Shown here: positions 25,975 to 35,820 of the stretch, piece by piece | How the letters are laid out: every line of letters begins with the position of its first letter | Position numbering within the stretch: the first letter of the stretch is position 1 | Assembly (NCBI GenBank): GCA_011524395.1 | Contig: WTKN01000337.1 | Span: 1-49,021 of the forward strand | From: Moorena sp. SS36440bin_2 | GTDB taxonomy: Bacteria > Cyanobacteriota > Cyanobacteriia > Cyanobacteriales > Coleofasciculaceae | Direction: 5' to 3' | DNA: 49,021 nt | Made by a program: the position numbers and the translations under genes | The notes under the pieces: generated by a model | What the model saw: only the letters and a program-made list of their open reading frames with translations | What the model was told of the DNA's origin: nothing | The model's database searches: none

Positions 25975-28900
25975 ATGGAAGATTTTCTCAGCTTACCTAA
26001 ACTCTTCAAATTACAAGCACAAAGAACGCCAGAGGAAATTGCGATCGTAGATGGGGCAAATTCAATTACCTATCAAAAATTAGATCGGTTGACAGATAAC
26101 TTAGCGGGTTACCTTCAAAAACAAGGAGTAACTTCAAATCAACCCGTTGGAGTTTTGCTAGAAAAATCTCAAGACTATATTATTGCTTCTCTAGCTATCA
26201 TGAAAGCTGGGGGAGCATTTATGCCCCTAGAATTAAAGTATCCCGATGCTTTGCTTGCCAAAATGGTAGCAGATGCTAAACCTAGTTTAATTATTACCAA
26301 GAGCCAATATTCCTCAAGAATAAATAGTGAACTTTCTCTACAAAGTTTACCTATAGATCGAGAAAATAACTGGAAATTACCACTAAAACAAGACCAAAAC
26401 TTACCATCAATAAACCCTCAAGATATCGCTAATATAATCTACACATCAGGAAGTACAGGAGAACCAAAAGGCATAATATTAACTCATCAGGCAATTATTG
26501 CTGGGGAATTGAGGCGAGAGCAAGTAAGTCTCAGTAAATCAGGATATCCTATAGCCTATGTATTATTTCAGTGGGAAATATACAGACCTTGGATTAAAGG
26601 TTCAACCACATACATTATCCCTGACGAAATAATTTATGATCACCAGCTATTTTTAGATTTCATATATCAAAATGAAATCAAGGAAATTACCATATCACCT
26701 TCCTTAATACAAAGTATATTTAATACAGTTAAAGTTGATTTTATTATCTCAAAATTATCAGGTTTGGAAGTTATTTGGGTAACCGGAGAAGCACTAACAA
26801 AACAACTAAAATCTAAATTGATAGATAGACTACCATCTACTCGTTTACTAAATTATTATGGAATAAATGAATGCTTTACTATTGCTATTGATAACCTGCG
26901 AGAAATCGAAAATTTACCATCAGGATTCTGTGCTGTTGGGATTCCTTTTGAGGACGATGAAATAATTTTATTAGATGAGAATGGGCAGCAAGTTTATCCA
27001 GGAAACGAAGGGGAAATGTATATCCGTAGTCCCTGTATGTTTCGAGAATATTTGAATAAACCCAAGCTGACTGCTGATAGTTTTGTTGACATTAACGGTT
27101 ATCGCTTTTTTAGAACAGGAGATTTAGCAGCTATTTTACCCAACGGCAAACTAGAAATTAGGGGTCGTTGTAATTATATGGTCAATCTGCGGGGATATAA
27201 CGTATCCTTAGCTGGAATTGAAAACACCTTATTAGAACATCCGGAAATAAAAAGCTGTGTAGTTATTATTCAAGGAAAAGAAGAAGCAGAAAAGAAACTG
27301 ATAGCCTATTTCGTCCCTCAGAAACAAAGCACTGAACCCCAGCAGATTAGGGAGCTAAAATTAAGGTTACGTCATCATTTACAAGACCATTTACCTGCTC
27401 ACATGATTCCATCGGTATTTGTGGTAATCGATAAAATTCCCATGACACCGATGGGTAAGTTGGATCGTCGCCAACTACCAAGTATAGACCATTCTCGCCC
27501 AGAGTTGGCAGTACCTTTAGTCAAATCCCAATCGGATACAGAGAAACGTATTGCTCAGATTTGGCAAGACGTACTTCAGTTAGAGGAAGTAGGAATTAAT
27601 GATAACTTCTTCGATTTAGGTGGTAATTCTTTACTGCTGATCCGGGTTCACAAAAACCTGAGCAAAATCTTGGCAATACATCTACCTGTAACCACACTGT
27701 TTGAACACCCAACTATTGCTACCCTGGCTCAATATTTGGACCAAGAACAGGTAGGAACAACAGCCGTTAAGCGCTACGAAAAAAGAAAGAAATTCATCCA
27801 GCATGGCTCGGATATAGCCATAGTTGGTATGTCTTGTCGGTTTCCTGGGGCAAACAATACCGATGCTTTCTGGAAAAATTTACGAGATGGGGTGGAATCA
27901 ATTTCCTTCTTTAGCGATCGCGAAATTGAGCTAGAAGATACCAACTGGATTGAACACCCCAATTATGTGAAAGCTAGTCCTATCTTGCCAGATATTGACC
28001 TATTTGATGCTGAGTTCTTCGGCTATAGCGATAAAGAAGCTGAACTAATGGACCCCCAACATCGGCTTTTCCTGGAATGTGCTTGGGAAGCACTGGAAAT
28101 TTCTGGTTATAATCCTGGAAATTATCCAGGTTCGGTGGGAGTTTATGGGGGTTCGAGTCCCAGCACCTACCTAATTAACAATATATCTCATAGCTTAGGC
28201 TCTTCTCGGACAAGTCCTTTGCTTACCCATTGTCTATTTAGAGGGACTAAAGATGTGCATACCGACCTAGGCAATGGTGGAGATTACTTACCCATGCGGG
28301 TCTCCTACAAATTGAACCTAAAAGGGCCGAGTGTTAATGTTCAAACTGCCTGTTCCACTTCACTAGTTGCCGTTCACTTAGCTTGTCAGAGTTTACGCAG
28401 TGGTGAATCTGACTTAGCACTAGCTGGAGGGGTTTCGATCTTCGTTCCTCAAAAGACTGGTTATTTATACCAAGAAGCCATGATGTTGTCTCCCGATGGT
28501 CACTGTCGTGCTTTTGATGCTGAAGGTCAAGGAACGTTATTTGGTAGTGGAGTTGGCATAGTTGTCTTGAAGCGATTAGAGGAAGCGATCGCTGATGGAG
28601 ACCATGTATATGCCACCATCAAAGGGTCAGCAATTAATAATGATGGGGCAGTTAAAGTTAGCTACACAGCTCCTAGCATAGAAGGACAGATAGCAGCCAT
28701 TTCCGACGCACTGGCTATGGCTAACATAGATCCTAGGACGGTTAGTTATGTGGAAACCCATGGAACTGGGACACCCCTGGGAGATCCAATTGAGATTGCA
28801 GCACTGACAAAAGCGTTTCGACAAAGTACGAACAGCCAGGACAATAATTTTTGCGCGATTGGATCGGTAAAAACCAATATTGGGCATCTCGATGTCACCG

Positions 28901-31900
28901 CAGGGATAGCAGGTCTAATTAAAACAGTGCTGGCACTGCATAACAAAGCCATTCCGCCAAGCTTGCACTTTAAAGAACCCAATCCCAACATAGATTTCCC
29001 CAATAGTCCCTTTTACGTTAATACAGCCCTCACCCCATGGGAACCAAAGGTCACCCCTCTCCGTGCTGGAGTAAGTTCCTTTGGTATGGGTGGAACCAAT
29101 GCCCATGTTGTTCTAGAGGAAGCCCCGAAACAAGTTGAAAGTGGATCCCCCCTCCTTAATAAGGGGGGCAACAGCGAAGCCTCCCATGGCTTCCCCCTTG
29201 CGAAGGGGGACGGGAGGGGGATCGAAAAAAGTAAGTCAAAAGTCAAACGTGAACGTTCTGTGCATATTTTGACTCTATCAGGGCAAACAGAACAAGCTGT
29301 GGCAGAGTCGGTACAGAATTATATAACTTATCTGGAGTCCGATCCAAAGGCGGAGATTGCCGATATCTGTTTTACTGCCAATGGTGGACGTCAGCATTTT
29401 AACCATCGTTTGGCTGTTATTGCTGGCTCCACTCAAGACCTTCTGGAGCAGTTGCAAAGGTTTGGAAAGCCTGTTGATATCAACGATAGTTCCGAACCCC
29501 CAACAATTCACTCCCTCAAAGCAGACTCTACCAAGCAGATTGCCTTTGTCTTTACCGGACAAGGTTCTCAGTATATTGGTATGGGTCGTCAACTCTACGA
29601 AACTCAACCCACTTTCCGAAAAAATTTAGACGAATGCGATCGCATCCTCCGTTCCTACTTAGATATTCCCTTGTTGGAAGTTCTCTACCCCGATTTAGAT
29701 AACAATAAATCGGAAACAGAACCTGACTCATCCATTAACCAAACAAGCTATACCCAACCTGCCATCTTTGCTATTGAATATGCCCTGGCCGAGTTGTGGA
29801 AATCCTGGGGTATCGAACCGGATGTAGTAATGGGTCATAGCATTGGGGAGTATGTGGCGGCTTGTGTTGCTGGGGTTTTTAGCCTAGAAGACGGACTGAA
29901 ACTAATTGCCCAACGGGGTAGGTTGATGCAATCCTTACCCCAAGATGGAGAAATGCTAGCGTTGTTAGCTTCAGTTGCAGAAGCAGCAGAAGCCATTAAA
30001 CCCTATGGCGGGGATGTCTCTCTGGCTGCGATTAATGGACCCCAGAGTGTGGTAATTTCGGGAAAAAGAGCCGCGATTAACACAATTGAGCGCAATCTTG
30101 CCGCAAAGGGAGTCAAAACCAAGAAATTAACTGTTTCCCATGCTTTCCACTCTCCTTTGATGGAACCGATATTGGCAGAATTTGACCAGGTGGTGGCACA
30201 GGTGCGGTTTAATCTACCACAGTTAAAACTAATCAGCAATGTCACGGGAGAACTAGCCACAGAAGAAATAACCACTAGCAAATATTGGTGCGATCATCTC
30301 CGGCAGCCTGTGCAATTTATGGCTAGTATGTCAACCATTGCACAGCTTGGGATAGATGTATTGGTAGAGATTGGAGCCAAACCAATTTTATTAGGAATGG
30401 GTCGTCAGTGTCTCCCCGAACATCAAGGATTATGGTTACCTAGTCTGCGTCCTGGACAAGAAGATTGGCAACAACTATTAACCAGTGTGGCAGAACTATA
30501 TTTCCATGGTGTTTCCATAAATTGGCTCGGTTTTGACCAAGACTTTGCTCGTCATCGCATTCCCTTACCCACTTATCCTTTTCAACGGCAACGTTATTGG
30601 GTGAGTCCAGAGGATAGTTTAATGGGAATAACTACCCCTTCAACATCCTCTAGAGCAATCCCACCAAAAAATATAGGTAAAAAGCCGGATATTGCTGACT
30701 GGTTTTATATTCCATCTTGGAAACGGTCTATTCCCCCCGCTTATCAACCAGGTGAAAAGCTGCTTGAGTCTGACACTCTAGTATTTATCGATGAGTGCGG
30801 ACTCGGAGAAGAACTAGCAGAAAAACTGGAAATACAGGGCAGTGACGTTGTAAGGGTGAGTCCCGGTTCGGAGTTTGCTAAGCAAAGCGATCGCTTCTAC
30901 ACCATTAATCCCACCCAAGCTGATGACTACCATACCCTACTCCAAGAACTGAAACAACGGAATAAAAACCCCAGTAGCATTATTCATCTGTGGAGTGTCA
31001 CCCCAAATAACCACACAGAATTAGGAATAGAATCCTTTGAAGGGTCTCAGGATTTGGGTTTATACAGCCTGATATTTCTTGTCCAAGCCCTTGAAAAACT
31101 GAATTTTATCAATTCACTCCAACTTACCGTTGTATCAAACAACCTGCAGGAAGTGAGCGGAGAGGAAGTCTTATCTCCAGAGAAAGCAACCCTGTTGGCA
31201 GCCTGTAACGTTATTGGACAAGAATATCCCAATATAAACTGTCGCAGTATCGATCTTGTTCTTCCCCCATCCCAAAAGCAAAAGCAGGAAAAACTTGTAA
31301 CCCAACTACTGGGGGAAATAACAGCACACTCAGAAGATTTAACTATCGCTTACCGGGGTAAACATCGCTGGGTGCAAAAGTTTGAACCTGTGGGATTAGA
31401 AACACCTGGAACAGGGACATTACCTCTGACAAAAGAAGGGGTTTATCTGATTATTGGTGGACTAGGGGCGATTGGTCTGTCCCTGGGGTTACACTTGGCA
31501 AAAACTGTACGGGCCAAACTCATCTTAACGGGACGTTCCCTATTTCCTGCCAGGGATGATTGGTCTCAATGGCTAGCCACCCACGATGCAGAGGATCGGA
31601 TTAGTCGCAAAATTCAGAAATTGCAGGCTATGGAGGCTATGGGAGCGGAGGTGATGGTACTCAATGCTGATGTAGCCGATGGACAACAAATGGAAGAAGC
31701 GATCGCACAAGCAGAGGGTCGCTTTGGTAACATCAATGGAGTCATCCACAGTGTTATGTTTACTGGAGACAAAGCATTGTGTTCCATCAAGGAAATAACT
31801 AAAACTGATATTTGGCAGCACTTTCAAGGAAAAGTACAGGGAACGATCGTCTTATCAAAGGTTTTGCAGAACAAAAACCTTGACTTTTGTATCTTAATGT

Positions 31901-33453
31901 CCTCCATCGCATCAGTGCTGGGGGGTTTGGGGGACGTTGCTTACTCAGCGGCCAATCTGTTTATGGATGTTTTCGTTCACCAGCAGAACCGGGTTAATTC
32001 GGTTCCTTGGTTGAGTGTAAACTGGGAGACTTGGGAATTCCCAAAACAAGATCGAAATTATGAGATTGCAGCAGGGCTGGCTGAATTTGCCATAACTCCA
32101 GAAGAGGGTATCCAAGCCTTTGAAAAGGTTTTATCCACTCCAGAACTCGATCAAATTATTGTATCTAGTGGAGATTTACAAGCTCGTATCGATCGATGGG
32201 TCAAACTTAAATCTGTAAAAGAACGAAATAATTCCCACAATCAAGTATCATATACACCAGTTACCTTCCGCAAGCAATTGGAGACAGTTCCTGTGGGAGA
32301 GCGTCAGGGATTATTGGTTACTCACATCCGCGCGCAGGTAGCCAAGGTACTCGGAATTTCTCCTGAGCGAATAACATTAGAGCAAAAACTCATAGACTTA
32401 GGATTAGATTCTTTGATGTCTATTGAGTTGAGAAATGCTCTCCAATTGAGTCTGGGTTTGTCTGTGCCTTCTACTGTAGTCTTTGACTATCCCACACCGG
32501 AAGCGTTGACTAGTTATTTGGCTCAGGAAGTTCTTGCCTTTGAGGAATCAAAAAGTTTAACCGATACCTCCATCAAACAAGGTATAGTTGAGGATGACTC
32601 TTACCGTTCTACTTTAGTATCAATTCAGCCAAATGGTTCAAAACCTCCTCTGTTCTTTGTCCCCGGAGTCTTGGGCAATGTTTTCGATATCTATCCCTTG
32701 GCACAACACCTAGATTCAGAGCAACCTTTATATGGCTTGCGAGCCTTTGGTTTAGATGACGGGGAAAAGCCATTAACCCGGATGGAAGACATAGCAGCCC
32801 ACCACATCCAAGCCTTACAAGCTGTTCAGCCTAAAGGGCCATATTTTTTGGGCGGTCATTCAGCAGGAGGAAAGGTGGTTTTTGAGATAGCTCAACAGTT
32901 ACAAAATCAGGGACAGGAGGTGGCTTTACTTGCCATTATGGATGGTTTAGGGACAAATCTTCAAAAATATCAAGATTTTGCTGATTGGGACAATACTAAA
33001 CTCATCAACGATATAAGTAGTTTTTATCAAGGTTCTTTGGGAGAAGCGGTCAACGTTAATCCTGAAACACTTCAATCTATTGGAGAGGAGCAACAGTTAA
33101 ATTATCTTCTGGAAAGATTGAGCATAGCTGGTTTTAAATTAAGCCAAGATGAACTAAAACGTATTTTTCAAGTTTACAAAGCTAATGTTCAAGCTGATGT
33201 TGACTATATACCACAAGAGAGTTACCCAACTTCAATTACTTTCTTCCGAGCTATGGAAACAGAAGTCTTTGAGGCTACCCTCGGTGAAACAACAATACTG
33301 GAAGACCCAACTTGGGGGTGGGGTAAGGTTTCTGCTGAACCTGTGACAATTTATGAGATTCCTGGCAACCATTTCACGATGATGGGAGAACCACATGTTC
33401 GAGTTCTAGCCCAAACCCTTAGGACTTGTCTGGAAAGCAACTGTAATCTCTAA
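25975..33453 (+). CDS. Single-module hybrid NRPS-PKS (A-PCP-KS-AT-KR-ACP-TE)
   Basis: A 2492-residue assembly-line enzyme. Adenylation spans about 1-505 (core IYTSGSTGEPKG, NYYGINE, RTGDLA, PMGKLDRRQ). The carrier site is DLGGNS (Ser552). KS spans about 613-1040 with ACSTS (Cys793), His929 and His971. AT spans about 1190-1500 with GHSIGEY (Ser1289) and HAFHSP, which indicates malonyl-CoA. KR spans about 1820-2010 with GGLGAIG and Ser1977/Tyr1990/Asn1994. The ACP site is LGLDSL (Ser2146). The thioesterase has GGHSAGG (Ser2296) and a C-terminal GNHFT. There is no condensation, DH or ER domain. The A4 region reads YVLFQWEIYRPW, so the Asp that normally binds the alpha-amino group appears to be missing. 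Expected product: a two-carbon-extended beta-hydroxy acid built on a non-amino acid starter. Confidence 0.92.
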   Translation: MEDFLSLPKLFKLQAQRTPEEIAIVDGANSITYQKLDRLTDNLAGYLQKQGVTSNQPVGVLLEKSQDYIIASLAIMKAGGAFMPLELKYPDALLAKMVADAKPSLIITKSQYSSRINSELSLQSLPIDRENNWKLPLKQDQNLPSINPQDIANIIYTSGSTGEPKGIILTHQAIIAGELRREQVSLSKSGYPIAYVLFQWEIYRPWIKGSTTYIIPDEIIYDHQLFLDFIYQNEIKEITISPSLIQSIFNTVKVDFIISKLSGLEVIWVTGEALTKQLKSKLIDRLPSTRLLNYYGINECFTIAIDNLREIENLPSGFCAVGIPFEDDEIILLDENGQQVYPGNEGEMYIRSPCMFREYLNKPKLTADSFVDINGYRFFRTGDLAAILPNGKLEIRGRCNYMVNLRGYNVSLAGIENTLLEHPEIKSCVVIIQGKEEAEKKLIAYFVPQKQSTEPQQIRELKLRLRHHLQDHLPAHMIPSVFVVIDKIPMTPMGKLDRRQLPSIDHSRPELAVPLVKSQSDTEKRIAQIWQDVLQLEEVGINDNFFDLGGNSLLLIRVHKNLSKILAIHLPVTTLFEHPTIATLAQYLDQEQVGTTAVKRYEKRKKFIQHGSDIAIVGMSCRFPGANNTDAFWKNLRDGVESISFFSDREIELEDTNWIEHPNYVKASPILPDIDLFDAEFFGYSDKEAELMDPQHRLFLECAWEALEISGYNPGNYPGSVGVYGGSSPSTYLINNISHSLGSSRTSPLLTHCLFRGTKDVHTDLGNGGDYLPMRVSYKLNLKGPSVNVQTACSTSLVAVHLACQSLRSGESDLALAGGVSIFVPQKTGYLYQEAMMLSPDGHCRAFDAEGQGTLFGSGVGIVVLKRLEEAIADGDHVYATIKGSAINNDGAVKVSYTAPSIEGQIAAISDALAMANIDPRTVSYVETHGTGTPLGDPIEIAALTKAFRQSTNSQDNNFCAIGSVKTNIGHLDVTAGIAGLIKTVLALHNKAIPPSLHFKEPNPNIDFPNSPFYVNTALTPWEPKVTPLRAGVSSFGMGGTNAHVVLEEAPKQVESGSPLLNKGGNSEASHGFPLAKGDGRGIEKSKSKVKRERSVHILTLSGQTEQAVAESVQNYITYLESDPKAEIADICFTANGGRQHFNHRLAVIAGSTQDLLEQLQRFGKPVDINDSSEPPTIHSLKADSTKQIAFVFTGQGSQYIGMGRQLYETQPTFRKNLDECDRILRSYLDIPLLEVLYPDLDNNKSETEPDSSINQTSYTQPAIFAIEYALAELWKSWGIEPDVVMGHSIGEYVAACVAGVFSLEDGLKLIAQRGRLMQSLPQDGEMLALLASVAEAAEAIKPYGGDVSLAAINGPQSVVISGKRAAINTIERNLAAKGVKTKKLTVSHAFHSPLMEPILAEFDQVVAQVRFNLPQLKLISNVTGELATEEITTSKYWCDHLRQPVQFMASMSTIAQLGIDVLVEIGAKPILLGMGRQCLPEHQGLWLPSLRPGQEDWQQLLTSVAELYFHGVSINWLGFDQDFARHRIPLPTYPFQRQRYWVSPEDSLMGITTPSTSSRAIPPKNIGKKPDIADWFYIPSWKRSIPPAYQPGEKLLESDTLVFIDECGLGEELAEKLEIQGSDVVRVSPGSEFAKQSDRFYTINPTQADDYHTLLQELKQRNKNPSSIIHLWSVTPNNHTELGIESFEGSQDLGLYSLIFLVQALEKLNFINSLQLTVVSNNLQEVSGEEVLSPEKATLLAACNVIGQEYPNINCRSIDLVLPPSQKQKQEKLVTQLLGEITAHSEDLTIAYRGKHRWVQKFEPVGLETPGTGTLPLTKEGVYLIIGGLGAIGLSLGLHLAKTVRAKLILTGRSLFPARDDWSQWLATHDAEDRISRKIQKLQAMEAMGAEVMVLNADVADGQQMEEAIAQAEGRFGNINGVIHSVMFTGDKALCSIKEITKTDIWQHFQGKVQGTIVLSKVLQNKNLDFCILMSSIASVLGGLGDVAYSAANLFMDVFVHQQNRVNSVPWLSVNWETWEFPKQDRNYEIAAGLAEFAITPEEGIQAFEKVLSTPELDQIIVSSGDLQARIDRWVKLKSVKERNNSHNQVSYTPVTFRKQLETVPVGERQGLLVTHIRAQVAKVLGISPERITLEQKLIDLGLDSLMSIELRNALQLSLGLSVPSTVVFDYPTPEALTSYLAQEVLAFEESKSLTDTSIKQGIVEDDSYRSTLVSIQPNGSKPPLFFVPGVLGNVFDIYPLAQHLDSEQPLYGLRAFGLDDGEKPLTRMEDIAAHHIQALQAVQPKGPYFLGGHSAGGKVVFEIAQQLQNQGQEVALLAIMDGLGTNLQKYQDFADWDNTKLINDISSFYQGSLGEAVNVNPETLQSIGEEQQLNYLLERLSIAGFKLSQDELKRIFQVYKANVQADVDYIPQESYPTSITFFRAMETEVFEATLGETTILEDPTWGWGKVSAEPVTIYEIPGNHFTMMGEPHVRVLAQTLRTCLESNCNL
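29143..29224. repeat. Palindromic interspersed repeat inserted in frame in the PKS
   Basis: GGATCCCCCCTCCTTAATAA followed by GGGGGG, and CCCCCTTGCGAAGGGGG, form two hairpins. The outer ends (GATCCCCCC and GGGGGATC) are also inverted. The module stays open and encodes about 28 residues (SPLLNKGGN, PLAKGDGRG) in the KS-AT linker. Such G/C-run modules are typical spacer repeats of filamentous cyanobacteria. Confidence 0.75.
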
Positions 33454-33513
33454 ACTAATTGCACTATCAACAATATCTGATTAAGTATAAAATTACCGAC
33501 AAATAGAACAACC

Positions 33514-34260
33514 ATGAGAAAAATATTAGCTTTATGGGCAACAGTTCGCTCAACTTCCACCGCCTTTGAAAATATGATGCGCCAAAGAGGTGATTTTCTG
33601 GCTTTTCATGAACCTTTTGGCTTATCTTACTACAACTCCCCAGAGCGTCGCGATACTAATCGTTATCCAGATATAGAACTCAATCCTGAATATAATTACC
33701 AAACAACCTTGCGAAAACTACAACAGGAAGCAGATTCCCAGGCGGTTTTTATCAAGGATATGGCCTATTTTATGTTCCACTTAGCTGATCGAGAATTTTT
33801 GTCTATATTTGAAAGTACTTTTATCGTACGTCATCCCGCTAAAATGCTGCCATCCCTTTACGACAAATGGCCTGATTTTACTTTAGAAGAAACCGGTTAT
33901 GCCCAACTCTACAAACTCTTTGAAATGGCTAAGGAATTCAGTGGAAAAACACCAGTAGTAATTCACTCAGACGATTTGGTAAAAAAGCCCGAAGCAACAG
34001 TTAAAGCTTACTGCGATGCTGTTGGTATACCGTTTCTTAAAGAAGCCCTAGAATGGGAACCAAAATTTCGCCCTGAACTTACCAATTGGGATGGTGGAAC
34101 TTGGGTAACTAACGTCATGTCTAGTAGTGGCTTTAAGGAACAAAAAAGAGATAATTATGTGGCAGTAGAAGATAATGAACACTTACAAAATGCTTATGAA
34201 TTTTGTTTGCCATATTACGAAAAGCTTTACGAACATAAGCTTCCTATTGCTGAAAGTTAA
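33514..34260 (+). CDS. Sulfotransferase-family protein
   Basis: The 248-residue protein begins with a P-loop-like phosphosulfate-binding stretch (LWATVRSTSTAFENMM) followed by a helix. It later has STFIVRHPAKMLPSLYDKW, which corresponds to the 3'-phosphate-binding Arg/Ser region of PAPS-dependent sulfotransferases. The C-terminal region carries the DDLVKKPEATVKAYCDAVGIPF element common in this family. It follows the megasynthase by 60 bases in the same direction, so it probably acts on the PKS product or a precursor. Members of this family also occur as poorly characterised sulfotransferase-like proteins, so the reaction is not certain. Confidence 0.72.
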   Translation: MRKILALWATVRSTSTAFENMMRQRGDFLAFHEPFGLSYYNSPERRDTNRYPDIELNPEYNYQTTLRKLQQEADSQAVFIKDMAYFMFHLADREFLSIFESTFIVRHPAKMLPSLYDKWPDFTLEETGYAQLYKLFEMAKEFSGKTPVVIHSDDLVKKPEATVKAYCDAVGIPFLKEALEWEPKFRPELTNWDGGTWVTNVMSSSGFKEQKRDNYVAVEDNEHLQNAYEFCLPYYEKLYEHKLPIAES

Positions 34261-34268
34261 TCGGATAT

Positions 34269-34300
34269 AAAATGAATATTATTGTTATAATATTCATTTT
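34269..34300. terminator. AT-rich hairpin after the sulfotransferase gene
   Basis: AAAATGAATATT and AATATTCATTTT form a perfect 12-base stem with an 8-base loop, just eight bases after the stop and followed by ATTG. It is a possible terminator or processing hairpin, with a weak stem because it is almost all A/T. Confidence 0.5.
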
Positions 34301-34384
34301 ATTGTAAGCGTTCGATGGAAATCGATCTTATTAACCGGGTAATGGTAGGATGATCAAGGGATCAGATCAAAAATTAGAAAGTAT

Positions 34385-35476
34385 ATGAAAAGCGAACGTT
34401 TTATAACAGTTAATGGCCACCCTTTTCACTATATTTGGTTGCGGGATAACTGCCTATGTCCAGAATGTCGCGATCCTAATTCATATCAGAAAATCTATGA
34501 CATTAGTGAAGCAAAATCTCTACCAGAACCTTTATCTATAGTGGAGGAAAACGATAAAATAATTATTACTTGGAAAGAACAACCTATTCACCAAAGTGTA
34601 TTTCCAATTTCTTGGTTAATGGCTCATGCTAATGAGCTTAAAAATCCAGTAGAATCTTCAAAAAATATTATTTTATGGAACAAAGCTCAGTTACAAAAAG
34701 AGCGAACGGTAAGACACGAGATTCACAGCGATTCTGATGTGTGGATGAATCAGCTTTTTAGTTTGGGTTTTACAATACTAGAAAACATCAAATCGATGGC
34801 AGAATTAGAGTCTTTTCTTTGCTCTATCGGTCCGATTCATGAAACTTACTATGGAAGATTCATCGCAGTAAAGCCCATCAAGGGTGCTGAAGCTGTAGAT
34901 TTAGCTTTTTCATCTGTTGGTCATCCTTTGTCACCTCATGTCGATTTAACTTACCTCAATGTAGGGCGAGTAGTAATGTTTCTTTATTGTGAAGAAAACA
35001 ATGCTTCTGGTGGCGATTCAATAGTTGTAGATGGCTATCGTGTAGCTAGAGATTTTCGCCAAAATCATCCTGAATATTTTAATATCTTAGCTGAAACTCC
35101 AGTAAACTTTAAACAGTTTGATTTAGATCGTCAATATTATTTATCTAATAAAACGCCCATCTTAAAACTAAATCAAAAAGGTGAAGTAATTGAAGTTTAC
35201 TTCAGTCACAAAAACTTTAAACCCAATTTAACATTTGACAAATTGGAATCTTTATATGAAGCTTATAAAACTTTTTTTAAGTATTTAAAAAGCCCTGATT
35301 ATCAATATTGCTTTCGTCTCAAAGCAGGAGATTGTTTGATGGTACAGAATTTCAGAATATTACATGGAAGGAAGGCCTATGATACTAAATATGGAGTTAG
35401 ACATCTTGAGGGAGGGTTCTTAGATTGGGAGTACTTTAAAGGAAGAAAAAATTTTAGACAATTAAAACATTTATAG
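34385..35476 (+). CDS. Gamma-butyrobetaine hydroxylase/TmpA-like 2OG-Fe(II) dioxygenase 1
   Basis: This 363-residue enzyme has the two-domain plan of gamma-butyrobetaine hydroxylase. The N-terminal domain has the zinc-type cysteine cluster WLRDNCLCPECR and a LFPxxWL-like stretch (SVFPISWLM). The catalytic TauD-like domain has the iron ligands H-x-D in SPHVDLTYLN and the distal His in FRILHGRKAYD, plus GGDSIVVDGYRVA. Family members hydroxylate trimethylammonium substrates; TmpA hydroxylates 2-(trimethylammonio)ethylphosphonate. A TmpB-like HD protein follows 345 bases downstream, the pairing seen in that pathway. A paralogue lies at 45428-46549. The exact substrate is unknown. Confidence 0.85.
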   Translation: MKSERFITVNGHPFHYIWLRDNCLCPECRDPNSYQKIYDISEAKSLPEPLSIVEENDKIIITWKEQPIHQSVFPISWLMAHANELKNPVESSKNIILWNKAQLQKERTVRHEIHSDSDVWMNQLFSLGFTILENIKSMAELESFLCSIGPIHETYYGRFIAVKPIKGAEAVDLAFSSVGHPLSPHVDLTYLNVGRVVMFLYCEENNASGGDSIVVDGYRVARDFRQNHPEYFNILAETPVNFKQFDLDRQYYLSNKTPILKLNQKGEVIEVYFSHKNFKPNLTFDKLESLYEAYKTFFKYLKSPDYQYCFRLKAGDCLMVQNFRILHGRKAYDTKYGVRHLEGGFLDWEYFKGRKNFRQLKHL

Positions 35477-35514
35477 CAATTATACGACTTGTGAGGTACA
35501 AATATCTGGGTTTT

Positions 35515-35685
35515 AGGGAGCAGCGATGCAGCGCGGTCTTGGGAAGGCAGCGCGGTCTTGGGGGTCTCCCCCATGAGCGACTGCCGTGGTTTCCCCCATG
35601 AGCGACTGCATCAAGACGGGACTTCGGAGCAGGTAAGAGAAACCCACCCCTAACCCCTCCCAGGAGGGGAAGGCAAGAGCCAATA
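35515..35685. repeat. Interspersed GC-rich repeat module between oxygenase genes
   Basis: The 344-base gap (35477-35820) contains two copies of GCAGCGCGGTCTTGGG and two copies of CCCCCATGAGCGACTGC, then CCTAACCCCTCCCAGGAGGGG, which can fold. The base composition differs sharply from the AT-rich surroundings. Such modules recur, as far as I recall, in Moorena-type genomes. I see no gene in it. Confidence 0.7.
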
Positions 35686-35820
35686 GTCAAACAATACTGT
35701 GTACCTCATGAGTCCTAGAAACGCTATATCTATAAAAAATAAATTTGTTTTGCTTCCAGAAGTAAATTGTCGTAACTTAACAAGTTTATATCAATACATC
35801 CCAAATATAAGAGAACCATA

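Noticed and set aside
28148-28165. GGGGGTTCGAGTCCCAGC looks like a tRNA T-arm
   Set aside because: It lies in frame inside the KS domain of the megasynthase, and no acceptor, D or anticodon stems can be built around it.
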